Source of the DNA: Moritella sp. JT01
GTDB lineage: Bacteria; Pseudomonadota; Gammaproteobacteria; Enterobacterales; Moritellaceae
Assembly: GCF_001574435.1 (NCBI RefSeq)
Contig: NZ_LOCN01000007.1
Location: 287,186 to 351,185, forward strand
DNA: 64,000 nucleotides
Direction: 5' to 3'
Positions 34,482-43,817 of this stretch are shown in pieces (within the stretch, counting starts at the first letter, position 1; every line of letters starts with the position of its first letter). Made by a program: the position numbers and the translations under genes. The notes under the pieces were generated by a model. It was not told the origin of the DNA, did not search any database, and saw nothing but the letters and a program-made list of their open reading frames with translations.

Positions 34482-36761
34482 TTATTCGACAAGATCACGG
34501 AACCACTCAATCACTCGCTTAACCCCTTGATTACAACGTAGTTCAATTTCAGGTTCATAACCACTCATAAAAGGCAGCGGGATCGAGTTAAGACAACTAC
34601 CTTGGCTACCTTGACCAGTATCACGATCAACCCAACCAACTGTAATATTCTGTGGCGGCAAGTTCTGAATCGGCAATGCTGAACGTTGACGGAAAATATC
34701 TGCCCAAACACGTAAAGCCCCACTCGAACCTGTTAAGCCAGTCGTCACATTATCATCACGCCCCATCCATACAACGGCCATCATGTCTCCAGAGAATCCA
34801 GCGAACCAACTGTCTCTTAGATCATTCGTTGTGCCCGTTTTACCGGCGACTTCAAAGTTTGGTAGCAACCATTCGAGAGCTCTCCCCGAGCCTTCATGCG
34901 TAACAGCTTGCATCGCATGACGCAGCATGTACACAGAACCAGCATCAAAGCGCTTGTCAACGGCTAACGGATAACGCTTCAACACATTACCCTTTGGATC
35001 AACAACGCTACTAATAGCTAATAAAGGTGTATAGAAACCATCCGCAGATAATGTTTGATACATTTGAGCAACGGTTAATGGTGTCATATCGACCGCACCC
35101 AACGTGATCGATGGTAAAGCCGCTATACGTTGTTCGACACCAAGACCATGGATCGTATTAATGATCTTATCTAACCCTATCTCATTGCCTAAGCGTGCTG
35201 TTGCTTGGTTATAAGACTTAGCAAGCGCTTTATATAACAATACTTCACCATGATCTTTCTTATCGTAGTTTTTAGGTGACCAAATGTCCCCATTAGGTAA
35301 ATTTAAGTTATATTCATCATCACTGATCAAGGTTGACAGATTATACTTTTCTGGTTGCTCTAATGCTGTCAGATACACTGCAGGTTTAATTAATGAGCCA
35401 ACTTGACGCTTAGCATCAATAGCACGATTAAACCCGGCATAACGCGTATTCGCGCCACCAACGATAGCAATAACAGCGCCTGTATTTGGTCGCGTTATCA
35501 CCACAGCACCTTCAAGTTTAGCGCTCAAGCCATTACGTTTATGTCGAGCAATAAATTTGGTGAGACTTGACTCAGCGCTACTTTGTACAAGTGGATCAAA
35601 ATGCGTAAAAATAGATAAACCATTCTCACTTAAATCTTCAACTTTATAGTCTCGCTGTAATTGGCGGCGAACTAAATCAAGATAAGCGGGAAATCGCTTG
35701 GTGCTACTCGCTGTTTGCTCACCCATGCCTAACGGTTGCGCTTTTGCTGCTGCGGCTAACTCACTGTCTAAACGACCTTCACGAACAGCAATATCTAACA
35801 CTAAATCACGACGTTTAAGTGCTCGTTCAGGGTTTCGCCAAGGATTGTAATAGCTTGCGCCACGTACTAATGCAACCAATAAGGCTTGCTTATCAAGTGA
35901 CAAATCCATAAGTGATGTTTTAAAGTAATACTGACTCGCCAAGCCAAAGCCATGGATAGCACGAGGGCCATCTTGACCAAGATAAATTTCGTTAATATAT
36001 CCTTCTAAAATCTTATCCTTCGAAAAATGGAATTCAAGTAAGATAGCCATCAATGCTTCTTTTGCTTTACGGCTAAAGGTACGTTCAGAACTCAGATAAT
36101 AATTTTTAACCAGCTGCTGAGTCAGTGTTGACGCGCCTTGAGAAATACCACCTTGTTTAATATTCGCCACTAATGCACGGCCGATACCACGAACAGAAAT
36201 ACCAAAATGTTCATAGAAACCATCATCTTCAACCGCCACTAACATTGCCTGTAAAGACGCTGGGACTTCAGATAACTGTACGAGCAATCTATCTTCGTTA
36301 TGCGCAGGATAAATACCACCAATGACAACAGGCTCTAATCGTAAAAGGCCGACCCCATCGTCAGCATCCAGTTTAGCAACCATGCCATCATTCAATACCA
36401 ACGAAATATTGCGTGGCGGTTCTAAGCCATCACTAAATTGGAATCCGGGCGTATAAATACGAACTTGATTACCTCGAATATTTGCTTGTCCGGGTTTAGT
36501 CGGACGAGCAACAAATTTATAACCTAATAAACCAAGTTCAGTTTTTAAATCCGCCGTCGTTAAGGCCGCGCCTTCGTATAATTCGAGCGGTCTCGCGTAA
36601 ACCGTCGATGGTACAGCCCACTTATTTTCATCAAATGTTGAACGAATAATAATATCTAAATAAATCATTACGGCTAACCCGATAACCACCGGAATCAGTA
36701 ATAACTTCCACCATAAACCACTGCGTTTTGTGTTCTTACTGCCTTTTACATTCTTATTCAC
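34482..36761 (-). CDS. mrcB: Penicillin-binding protein 1B, bifunctional
   Basis: This class A PBP of about 759 residues builds and crosslinks peptidoglycan in the periplasm. A basic cytoplasmic N-terminus and one membrane helix (LLLIPVVIGLAVMIYLDII) precede the UB2H-like region. The GT51 block follows: VEDDGFYEHFGISVRGIGRA and GGISQGASTLTQQLVKNYYL. The transpeptidase domain has GSLIKPAVYL (SxxK), KSYNQAT (SxN) and AGKTGTTNDLRDSW (KTG). The GTG at 36759-36761 is preferred because AGAGGTGCTT precedes it. The TPR lipoprotein follows in the same unit. Confidence 0.93.
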   Translation of the reverse strand: MNKNVKGSKNTKRSGLWWKLLLIPVVIGLAVMIYLDIIIRSTFDENKWAVPSTVYARPLELYEGAALTTADLKTELGLLGYKFVARPTKPGQANIRGNQVRIYTPGFQFSDGLEPPRNISLVLNDGMVAKLDADDGVGLLRLEPVVIGGIYPAHNEDRLLVQLSEVPASLQAMLVAVEDDGFYEHFGISVRGIGRALVANIKQGGISQGASTLTQQLVKNYYLSSERTFSRKAKEALMAILLEFHFSKDKILEGYINEIYLGQDGPRAIHGFGLASQYYFKTSLMDLSLDKQALLVALVRGASYYNPWRNPERALKRRDLVLDIAVREGRLDSELAAAAKAQPLGMGEQTASSTKRFPAYLDLVRRQLQRDYKVEDLSENGLSIFTHFDPLVQSSAESSLTKFIARHKRNGLSAKLEGAVVITRPNTGAVIAIVGGANTRYAGFNRAIDAKRQVGSLIKPAVYLTALEQPEKYNLSTLISDDEYNLNLPNGDIWSPKNYDKKDHGEVLLYKALAKSYNQATARLGNEIGLDKIINTIHGLGVEQRIAALPSITLGAVDMTPLTVAQMYQTLSADGFYTPLLAISSVVDPKGNVLKRYPLAVDKRFDAGSVYMLRHAMQAVTHEGSGRALEWLLPNFEVAGKTGTTNDLRDSWFAGFSGDMMAVVWMGRDDNVTTGLTGSSGALRVWADIFRQRSALPIQNLPPQNITVGWVDRDTGQGSQGSCLNSIPLPFMSGYEPEIELRCNQGVKRVIEWFRDLVE

Positions 36762-37199
36762 AAGCACCTCTGGTTGTCACTTCATCGTCAATGACAACTG
36801 ATTAAATCTGTTACTATGTTCAAATAATAACATAGTAAATACACTCTAATCGATATTGAATTTAAAGTAATAGCCACGACTTTAAATTGTAAATCGGACT
36901 TAAATCAGCATTTATACACCGTATTAACCCCGTCACTATTACTACAAAATTTGTTAGAAAACGACGATTAACCCCACATCCACCACCTTCAAATGAAACA
37001 GTAAGTGATTATATTGGAAAACAACCTTTTCCCCTTACTAAATCAACTTTAATAACATCGAAAGCAGTAGATCAATATCACTAACATCGTTTGATTTATT
37101 AGATAATATACTGATAAACAACTTATATTATAGCGAAATTGGTTCTTGTAACTATGATTAAAAAAACACGGCATAGTTCACATAAAACAAGGATCAACG
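36762..37199. other. Divergent intergenic region between mrcB and the outer-membrane protein gene
   Basis: About 440 bp, A+T-rich and without a credible gene. It must contain the mrcB promoter and the promoter for the plus-strand outer-membrane protein gene. No recognisable operator, repeat or RNA structure was found. Confidence 0.5.
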
Positions 37200-37688
37200 A
37201 TGAAAAAATTAATCCCCCTCATTTTATCACTCACTACAATAGCAACAACCTCAGCCATCGCTGAAGATAAAACATCTGGCAATATTGACTTCTATCTCGG
37301 CGCTAAAACCGGTTATATATATACCGCATTTGACAAACTCGATCCTAAAATACCCGCTACTTTTCTTGTGGGTATTCAAAAAAGTGCCTTTGGTTTAGAG
37401 TTTGAAGGTACTTTTGTCGATATGGATAAAAACAATATTGATTTGGAATATAAATCATACGCTATCTACGGTACGTATCGTACATCAGGTAAATATTATG
37501 CAAAATTAAGGGCCGGTTATTTAGACGAAACACTGAAATCGGACACAACAAAATGGAAAGACGATGGTTTTTCTGGCGGTATATTATTTGGCATTGAACT
37601 TGGTGATGCATTCACGGTAGAAGTGGGCTATACCGTAATTAAAGCAGATTTTAAATATTTTAGTTTAGGCGGTAATGTTCATTTTTAA
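37200..37688 (+). CDS. Small outer-membrane beta-barrel protein
   Basis: This 162-residue protein has a signal peptide (KKLIPLILSLTTIATTSAIA, cleaved before EDK). Alternating strands follow, for example LDFYLGAKTGYIYTAF-like, YAIYGTYRTSGKYYAKLRAG and FTVEVGYTVIKAD, and it ends in an aromatic residue (GGNVHF) as required by the BAM machinery. This fits an eight-stranded OmpX/OmpW-like barrel. The ligand is unknown. The start is ATG after AAGGATCAACG. A hairpin follows the stop. Confidence 0.8.
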   Translation: MKKLIPLILSLTTIATTSAIAEDKTSGNIDFYLGAKTGYIYTAFDKLDPKIPATFLVGIQKSAFGLEFEGTFVDMDKNNIDLEYKSYAIYGTYRTSGKYYAKLRAGYLDETLKSDTTKWKDDGFSGGILFGIELGDAFTVEVGYTVIKADFKYFSLGGNVHF

Positions 37689-37692
37689 CCAC

Positions 37693-37723
37693 AAGGGATA
37701 GTCAATTACTTGAACTATCCCTT
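37693..37723. terminator. Hairpin terminator between the outer-membrane protein and MFS genes
   Basis: A 10-bp stem AAGGGATAGT / ACTATCCCTT between convergent genes. The T-run is short on both strands. A closely related hairpin follows the second MFS copy, evidence that the spacer was duplicated too. Confidence 0.6.
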
Positions 37724-37749
37724 TGCCCAAAATTAATAAGCACTAATAA

Positions 37750-38973
37750 TTAAGCTTTAACAGTTTTGAATTTGTTTACTTCTTTCGCTAATACCGCAGC
37801 TTTATCAACAGGCTCAGTAAAGAATACAATCACAGTAACCGCAACTAATAATGCCGAGAAAGCAAAATAAGTATTGTTAGTTGAGCCTGTAACAATGGCT
37901 AAGAAACCACCGAAGAAACCTGATACACCCCATGCGGAATATAGGATGCCGAAGTTAGTACCGTAATTTTTTAGACCATAGTTATCCGCAGTAATTGTTG
38001 GAAATACACCGAATAATGCACCGTATGACATCGCACCAATTGCAATCGCAACCATCAATGGCATTTGCGTTGTAATTGTAGTGAAGAATGCCATGTTACC
38101 AGCTTGAAGCATGAATATTAAAGCAAGCGTATTGACTCGGCCAATCTTATCAGAGATTAAACCACCAACTACACGTCCACCCGTGTTAAAGATAGCAAGT
38201 AAAACAACACCGAATGCTATTTGGTCTGGTGTTAAACCAATTGATTTGCTGATACTACCAACAGAACCAATAAGCATGATTCCTGCAGCAGATGAAACCA
38301 TAAACATTACCCATAACTGGTAAAATTGAGGCGTTTTCAGCATTTGTTGCCAGCTAAGATTGATATCATCACTTGATGTAGCCGCTTGCACCTCTGATGG
38401 GTCTGCACTGTAATCGGCAGGAGGATCAATAAGCATAGACGCGAGTGGGATAATCGATAATATGCCAGCACCTAATATTTTGAATGTATCGTAGATACCA
38501 TAGCTTGCAATGAGGCTTGTAGATAATGGAGCGAGGTATACAGCAGCCAGTGCAAAACCACCCGCAGTTAAACCACTTACTAAACCTTTTTTATCTTTTG
38601 GCCACCATTTCATGGTACTTGGGCTAATACATGCGTATACGAAACCCATACCGGCACCAACAATACCACCAAAGGTGAATTTAAGTTCTGCTAAGGTCGT
38701 TGTATAACCTGAAGCAATAAGCCCAAGACCAACGAGAGAGATGCCAAACATGGCTACTTTTCTAGGGCCTATCTTGTCTTGTAAGATACCAGCGATAAGT
38801 AAACAAGTAGCAAATGTGAAAACGGAAATTTTGTACGGTGATACGACATCTGCTACATCCACATTTAATGCTTCTGCGAGAGGTACAGTGAAAACACCCC
38901 ACACGTATAGGATACCGATGGTTAAGTTAATGCCGATACCCGTTAATAATATTTGCAGTGGTTTATTAGTCAT
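37750..38973 (-). CDS. OFA-type MFS transporter, copy 1
   Basis: This 407-residue major facilitator has twelve transmembrane segments. It begins MTNKPLQILLTGIGINLTIG, typical of the oxalate:formate antiporter (OFA) group. The loop-2/3 motif lies around AGILQDKIGPRKVAMFG and the mid-protein motif around GGRVVGGLISDKIGR. The substrate is unknown, perhaps a monocarboxylate. The start is ATG at 38971-38973 after TTGAGGACAAA. It is a tandem paralogue of the gene at 39183-40409, with very similar sequence and matching flanks. Confidence 0.88.
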   Translation of the reverse strand: MTNKPLQILLTGIGINLTIGILYVWGVFTVPLAEALNVDVADVVSPYKISVFTFATCLLIAGILQDKIGPRKVAMFGISLVGLGLIASGYTTTLAELKFTFGGIVGAGMGFVYACISPSTMKWWPKDKKGLVSGLTAGGFALAAVYLAPLSTSLIASYGIYDTFKILGAGILSIIPLASMLIDPPADYSADPSEVQAATSSDDINLSWQQMLKTPQFYQLWVMFMVSSAAGIMLIGSVGSISKSIGLTPDQIAFGVVLLAIFNTGGRVVGGLISDKIGRVNTLALIFMLQAGNMAFFTTITTQMPLMVAIAIGAMSYGALFGVFPTITADNYGLKNYGTNFGILYSAWGVSGFFGGFLAIVTGSTNNTYFAFSALLVAVTVIVFFTEPVDKAAVLAKEVNKFKTVKA

Positions 38974-39118
38974 TTTGTCCTCAAGATCACACAATTGTGT
39001 AAACTTACACGTGTTGTGATCTAGTTAGCGAGTGACGCCCTGCTATGCAGATTTATACCCCTTAAGCAGGGTGATACAGACTTCGTTCAATCTGTCAGAT
39101 TTACAAGCTTCGCAAGGC

Positions 39119-39157
39119 AAAAAAAAAGGGATAACCAATTACTTGAGCTATCCCTTT
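39119..39157 (-). terminator. Rho-independent terminator after MFS copy 2
   Basis: A stem AAAGGGATA / TATCCCTTT (39125-39133 and 39149-39157). On the minus strand it is followed by a run of eight or more T, making it a strong terminator for the upstream MFS gene. It is homologous to the hairpin at 37693-37723. Confidence 0.85.
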
Positions 39158-39182
39158 AACACAAATTAATAAACGCTAATGA

Positions 39183-40409
39183 TTAAGCTTTAGCCGCTTT
39201 TAATTTATTTTCTTCTTTCGCTAATACAGCTTCTTTATCAACTGGTTTAGTGAAGAAAGCGATGACAGTAGCAGCTACTAAAAGTGCCGCAAAAGCAAAA
39301 TAAGTATTGTTAGTTGAACCGGCAACAGTTGCTAAGAAACCACCGAAGAAACCAGATACACCCCATGAAGAATAAAGGATGCCGAAGTTAGTACCGTAAG
39401 TTTTTAGACCGTAGTTATCAGCAGTAATTGTTGGAAATACACTTAATAGTGCACCGTATGACATAGCACCAATTGCAATCGCAACCATCAGCGGCATTTG
39501 CGTTGTAATGGTAGTGAAGAATGCCATGTTACCCGCTTGAAGCATGAATACTAAAGCAAGTGTATTTACACGGCCAATCTTATCAGAAATTAAACCACCA
39601 ACGACACGGCCACCTGTATTAAAGATAGCAAGTAAAACAACACTGAATGCAATTTGCTCTGATGTCAGACCAATTGATTTACTAATGTTACCAATACTAC
39701 CAATAAGCATGATACCTGCAGCAGCTGAAACCATAAACATTACCCATAACTGGTAAAATTGAGGCGTTTTCAGCATTTGTTGCCAGCTAAGATTAATATC
39801 ATCGCTTGATGCCGCCGCTTTCGCTTCAGATGCGTCAGCAACATAACCTGCAGGTGGCGCAACAAGCAGAGACGCTAATGGGATAGCGATTACTAATAGG
39901 CCCGCACCTAAGATTTTGAATGTATCGTAGATACCGTAGTTTTCGATAAGGCTTGTAGATAATGGCGCTAGGTATACAGAAGCAAGTCCGAAACCACCCG
40001 CAGTTAAACCACTTACTAAACCTTTTTTACCTTTTGGCCACCATTTCATCGCACTTGGGCTAATACATGCGTATGAGAAACCGATACCGGCACCAACAAT
40101 ACCACCAAAGGTAAATTCGAGTTCTACTAAAGTCGTAGTGTAACCTGAAGCAATAAGACCAAGACCAACAAGAGTCACACCAAACATAGCCACTTTTTGA
40201 GGGCCAATCTTGTCTTGTAAAATACCAGCAATAAGTAAACAAGTAGCAAATGTGAAAACAGCAATTTTATACGGTGCTTTTACATCTGTAGCATCAACGT
40301 TTAACGCTTCAGCTAGAGGTACAGTGAAAACACCCCATGCGTATAAGATACCGATAGTTAAGTTAATGCCGATACCAGCTAATAGAATTTGCAGTGGTTT
40401 ATTACTCAT
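39183..40409 (-). CDS. OFA-type MFS transporter, copy 2
   Basis: This 408-residue paralogue of the neighbouring transporter begins MSNKPLQILLAGIGINLTIG. The two differ by scattered conservative changes, with most variation in the central loop (PPAGYVADASEAKAA here, PPADYSADPSEVQAA in copy 1) and at the C-terminus. The start is ATG followed upstream by GAGGCAATA. A half-site TTTTGTGATCTAG upstream resembles half a CRP box and is also seen, slightly altered, upstream of copy 1. The substrate is unknown. Confidence 0.88.
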   Translation of the reverse strand: MSNKPLQILLAGIGINLTIGILYAWGVFTVPLAEALNVDATDVKAPYKIAVFTFATCLLIAGILQDKIGPQKVAMFGVTLVGLGLIASGYTTTLVELEFTFGGIVGAGIGFSYACISPSAMKWWPKGKKGLVSGLTAGGFGLASVYLAPLSTSLIENYGIYDTFKILGAGLLVIAIPLASLLVAPPAGYVADASEAKAAASSDDINLSWQQMLKTPQFYQLWVMFMVSAAAGIMLIGSIGNISKSIGLTSEQIAFSVVLLAIFNTGGRVVGGLISDKIGRVNTLALVFMLQAGNMAFFTTITTQMPLMVAIAIGAMSYGALLSVFPTITADNYGLKTYGTNFGILYSSWGVSGFFGGFLATVAGSTNNTYFAFAALLVAATVIAFFTKPVDKEAVLAKEENKLKAAKA

Positions 40410-40762
40410 TATTGCCTCAAAATTACAAAGATTTCGGCAATTTACACGTTTTGTGATCTAGGTTCAACTTTTAATTCAAAATATATTGTTTTTGTTGATA
40501 TAAAGCATTACTAGAAAAGAGAAGGACAATTTAAATATATATAAATAACAACGAATTAAAGATTAATATTGCAATTATAAGCCTTTCAGTAATATTTTTA
40601 GCACTACAAACCAAAAAATAGACTTCTCACCATCATTAAAAGTAGCATATGAGTCTTTAGTAAAGCCAAAGCGCTAGGCCAAAATTGTATTCTTACAAAC
40701 TAAAAAACGCATAAAAAATGGGCACCGAAGCACCCATTTAGTCATTAATCATTTATTACTGA
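40410..40762. other. Intergenic region between MFS copy 2 and aspC
   Basis: About 350 bp, A+T-rich. It holds the promoter of the MFS copy-2 gene and, at its right end, the aspC terminator. No gene was seen. Confidence 0.6.
40713..40739 (-). terminator. Rho-independent terminator of aspC
   Basis: Read on the minus strand it forms AAATGGGTGC-TTCG-GTGCCCATTT, a stem with a UUCG tetraloop and two wobble pairs, followed by TTTTAT. It lies 24 bp after the aspC stop. Confidence 0.85.
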
Positions 40763-41953
40763 TTAAAGTACTGCAGCAATCGCTTTACATAAAGGCTGCA
40801 TATTATCTTTGGTCATACCAGCAACACTGATACGGCCAGAACCGACAATGTAAACAGCGTGCTCATCTTTCAATGTAGCCACTTGTTCTTTAGTAAGACC
40901 TGAAAATGAGAACATTCCGTTCTGACGAGTAATAAAGCTATAGTCTCCAGTCACACCCATTTCAGCAAGTGTTGCTACAAATAGCTCACGCATTTCATGG
41001 ATACGAACACGCATTTCAGCTACTTCTGCAATCCATTGATTACGTAATGTTTCATCATCAAGAATAATCGCAACAATCGCTGCACCATGTGCAGGTGGGT
41101 TTGAGTAGTTTGCACGAATACCAGATTTAATTTGACTAAATGCTGCAGCCGCAACATCTTGATCTTTCGCAACTAGCGTTAGACCGCCAACACGTTCGTT
41201 GTACAAACCAAAGTTTTTAGAGAAAGAATTCGCAACTAATAGCTCTTCACAATGCTCTGTAAATACACGTAGACCAGCAGCATCTTCTTCTACACCTGTT
41301 GCAAAACCTTGGTATGCAAAATCAAACAAGGGTAATAGTTTTTTGTTCGCACATAATTGCGCAAGTGTAGTCCACTGTTCAAGCGTTGGATCAATACCCG
41401 TTGGGTTATGGCAGCAACCGTGGAAAAGTATGACATCACCCGCTTCTGCTTCTGCTAGAGATGCGAGCATTGCGTTGAAATCTAAACCGCGCGTTTCAGC
41501 GTCATAATAAGCATACTGCTTAACTTCTAGACCTGCAGTGTTAAAAACATTACCGTGATTTGCCCATGTTGGATTACTTACCCAAATGCGATCACTTGTT
41601 AAATGACTTTTGATAAAATCGGCAGCTGTACGTAGTGCACCAGTACCACCCGGTGCTTGTGCTGTAATTGCACGTTGCTTCGTCACAACCTCACTATCAG
41701 CACCAAATAATAGTTTTTGTACTGCAGACGCATACGCTTTATGGCCTTCAATACTTAAATAACTTTTACTTTTTTCTTCATCAATTAATTTTTGTTCTGC
41801 TAATTTAACTGATTTTAAGATAGGCGTTTGACCGGTTTCATCTTTATAAATACCCACACCTAAATTGATTTTTTCGGCGCGTGGATCTTTAGCAAATGCT
41901 TCAGTTAAACCTAAAATTGGATCTGCTGCTGCTGTAACGATTTTCTCAAACAT
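40763..41953 (-). CDS. aspC: Aspartate / aromatic amino acid aminotransferase
   Basis: This 396-residue PLP fold-type I aminotransferase has N-terminal [20 protein letters not shown], substrate loop [35 protein letters not shown], the tyrosine/aspartate stretch [11 protein letters not shown] and the PLP-lysine motif [18 protein letters not shown]. The C-terminal arginine lies in GRISVAGM. The length and motifs match the AspC/TyrB family, probably interconverting aspartate and oxaloacetate. The start is ATG after AGGGAATACC. Confidence 0.93.
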   Translation of the reverse strand: MFEKIVTAAADPILGLTEAFAKDPRAEKINLGVGIYKDETGQTPILKSVKLAEQKLIDEEKSKSYLSIEGHKAYASAVQKLLFGADSEVVTKQRAITAQAPGGTGALRTAADFIKSHLTSDRIWVSNPTWANHGNVFNTAGLEVKQYAYYDAETRGLDFNAMLASLAEAEAGDVILFHGCCHNPTGIDPTLEQWTTLAQLCANKKLLPLFDFAYQGFATGVEEDAAGLRVFTEHCEELLVANSFSKNFGLYNERVGGLTLVAKDQDVAAAAFSQIKSGIRANYSNPPAHGAAIVAIILDDETLRNQWIAEVAEMRVRIHEMRELFVATLAEMGVTGDYSFITRQNGMFSFSGLTKEQVATLKDEHAVYIVGSGRISVAGMTKDNMQPLCKAIAAVL

Positions 41954-42391
41954 GGTATTCCCTATCTGCTTGTAATTAAACTACGTATTAAACCTAACAT
42001 TTCACTTATTTATACCATCACAACCTCTAAATTCATAGCGATGTGGCAAAAAAATGGCTGAGATATAACAAATAATGTCAGAGATGAATTGCATTAGATC
42101 GATGTTCCATTACGTCACTCTAAAACAAACGACTTGTCCCATTTCGCTTGCGTGGTCACATTTCAATTACGTCTTAGTATTTAGGTTTTAATACTTCAAA
42201 TAAATCATAGACATAAGATAATAAATCAATTAATTTATTCAACATTATCAGAGGTAAGTGGAAAGCAACGCAGAAAATATAGAATAATACACAATATATC
42301 CGATTTACTGATGAATCATGAATAAAAATTGAGATGTTATTAAGTGTCATCAAAAATAACGCCTTGTAACAATAATGGACGGTATTATTTT
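41954..42391. other. Intergenic region between aspC and the AEC gene
   Basis: About 440 bp of A+T-rich DNA between divergent genes. It must hold both promoters. No credible gene, repeat or RNA structure was seen. Confidence 0.5.
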
Positions 42392-43309
42392 ATGCTAAAT
42401 ATTTTATTTTTATTAGCCCCAATTTTCTTATTACTCATTCTTGGTAAAGTGATAAAAAAGACCCTAGTGACTGATGAACAGTCCTGGTTTTCTATAAATA
42501 AAATCACCTATTTTGTTCTATTTCCAGCTTTTACATTTAACAAAACATCGACCATGGATTTTGGCAATATTGCATTGTTAGATTATACAGTCGTATTGAT
42601 TATCGGTTTTTTTTCTGCAGTATTTATATCTTACTTAATAGGTAAAATTGTAAATATTGATCCCCCTTCTTTAACATCTATAATTCAAGGGGCGGGAAGG
42701 CATAATTCTTTTATAGCTTTAGCGGTATCAGCTCAATTACTCGGTGAAAAAGGGATTATCCTTGGCACGATCACCATTGCTATATTGGTTCCATTCTCGA
42801 ATATTTTCATGGTGTCAGTCATGTCTTCCATGTTGCATAAAAATACAGGGAAAAAAATAAATATACTGAATCAGTTATTATCAAACCCAATTATCATATC
42901 CATTTTTTTTGGCCTGTTAATTAACTATATTGGATGGGGAAAGGATCCGATATTATATGAGATAACAAAAATTCTTGCAGGGGCAACCCTTCCAGTCGTT
43001 CTCTTATGTATTGGCGCTAGCTTACAATTTTCAAGCTTTAAAGGTCAACTCACATTCTGCTTATTATCATCGTTTTCAAAAATGATCGTATTTCCAGCCG
43101 TCGTATATTTTACGGCAACAATGCTCAGTTTACCTCTCAATTTTATTATCGTAGCGATGATCTTTGCCATTTCACCTACATCACCAGCAGGCTATCCGTT
43201 AGCTCAACAAATGGGAGGAAACGCGCCTTTAATCGCAGCCATCATTTCATTGCAAACAGCAGTCTCAATATTAGTACTTCCTTTGATGATTATGCTCATA
43301 CAGGGTTAG
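42392..43309 (+). CDS. AEC (auxin efflux carrier) family transporter
   Basis: This protein of about 305 residues has ten hydrophobic helices in two five-helix halves: NILFLLAPIFLLLILGKVI, the kinked-helix region GAGRHNSFIALAVSAQLLG, and the second-half ATLPVVLLCIGASLQF and SPTSPAGYPLAQQMGG. AEC proteins of bacteria move dicarboxylates or other small anions. The substrate is unknown. The start is uncertain: ATG 42392 gives a typical N-terminus, while GTG 42344 adds 16 polar residues. The duplicated pntB terminator lies about 80 bp downstream and would also end this gene. Confidence 0.85.
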   Translation: MLNILFLLAPIFLLLILGKVIKKTLVTDEQSWFSINKITYFVLFPAFTFNKTSTMDFGNIALLDYTVVLIIGFFSAVFISYLIGKIVNIDPPSLTSIIQGAGRHNSFIALAVSAQLLGEKGIILGTITIAILVPFSNIFMVSVMSSMLHKNTGKKINILNQLLSNPIIISIFFGLLINYIGWGKDPILYEITKILAGATLPVVLLCIGASLQFSSFKGQLTFCLLSSFSKMIVFPAVVYFTATMLSLPLNFIIVAMIFAISPTSPAGYPLAQQMGGNAPLIAAIISLQTAVSILVLPLMIMLIQG

Positions 43310-43380
43310 TTAATACTTCTACTAACTGCGTTGTTAATTTTACAATTAGAATAACTAGTTACGGCTATTGAAGTTTATTC

Positions 43381-43501
43381 AAAACAAAAAAAGGAGCCTT
43401 TCGGCTCCTTCAATCTTCAAAAAATCTTGTATCATTTAACCGATACTAACATCGCAATTACATTGCTTTGAAGATTTCTTCTACGCTTTCTTTAGCATCG
43501 C
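43381..43501. repeat. Left 121-bp direct repeat (duplicate of the pntB 3' end)
   Basis: Every base matches 48481-48601. It includes a copy of the pntB stop codon, its last 13 sense codons (minus strand, 43458-43501) and the hairpin AAGGAGCC-TTTC-GGCTCCTT at 43391-43410. The flanking bases differ on both sides, so the boundaries are sharp. Confidence 0.95.
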
Positions 43502-43705
43502 TGAAATGCAACGCACCGAGATGTTAGAGAAACAGCGTATCGGTATTGACCGAAGAAGGTAAATTCAAAGGTAAGCAAGTGAGTAAAGAATCATTTGAAG
43601 AATACGACAAAATAAACGAGTTAATAACTATGAGCTATCACCAAAAGCAACAACTATCTTTGGTTTCTTGCTTTCGATGCGGCGATAATATTCTGGTGTT
43701 AAAGT
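43500..43705 (+). pseudogene. Frameshifted C-terminal remnant of a serine recombinase
   Basis: From the last bases of the left repeat a plus-strand frame reads AEMQRTEMLEKQRIGI, the E-R-x-x-x-L-E-R-x-R-x-G-I pattern after the catalytic domain of resolvase/invertase proteins. After a frameshift near 43550 it continues EEGKFKGKQVSKESFEEYDK, like the A-E-G-K-x-x-G-R linker. The expected helix-turn-helix beyond is further disrupted. The N-terminal catalytic part is absent; the gene is cut exactly at the repeat boundary. It could be the debris of the recombinase that once mobilised this island. Confidence 0.5.
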
Positions 43706-43817
43706 GAATACTTGGACATGCATCAATTGTTGATACTATGAAATATTCACACTTTTCACCAGAACATTTAGAGGATGCAATATTCTCAGTAGTTACCCGA
43801 AAGATCTGGCTAAAATA

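Noticed and set aside
38950-39030. CRP-binding site upstream of the MFS genes
   Set aside because: Only the TGTGATCTAG half-site is good. The second half does not match TCACA in either copy, so no CRP site is called.
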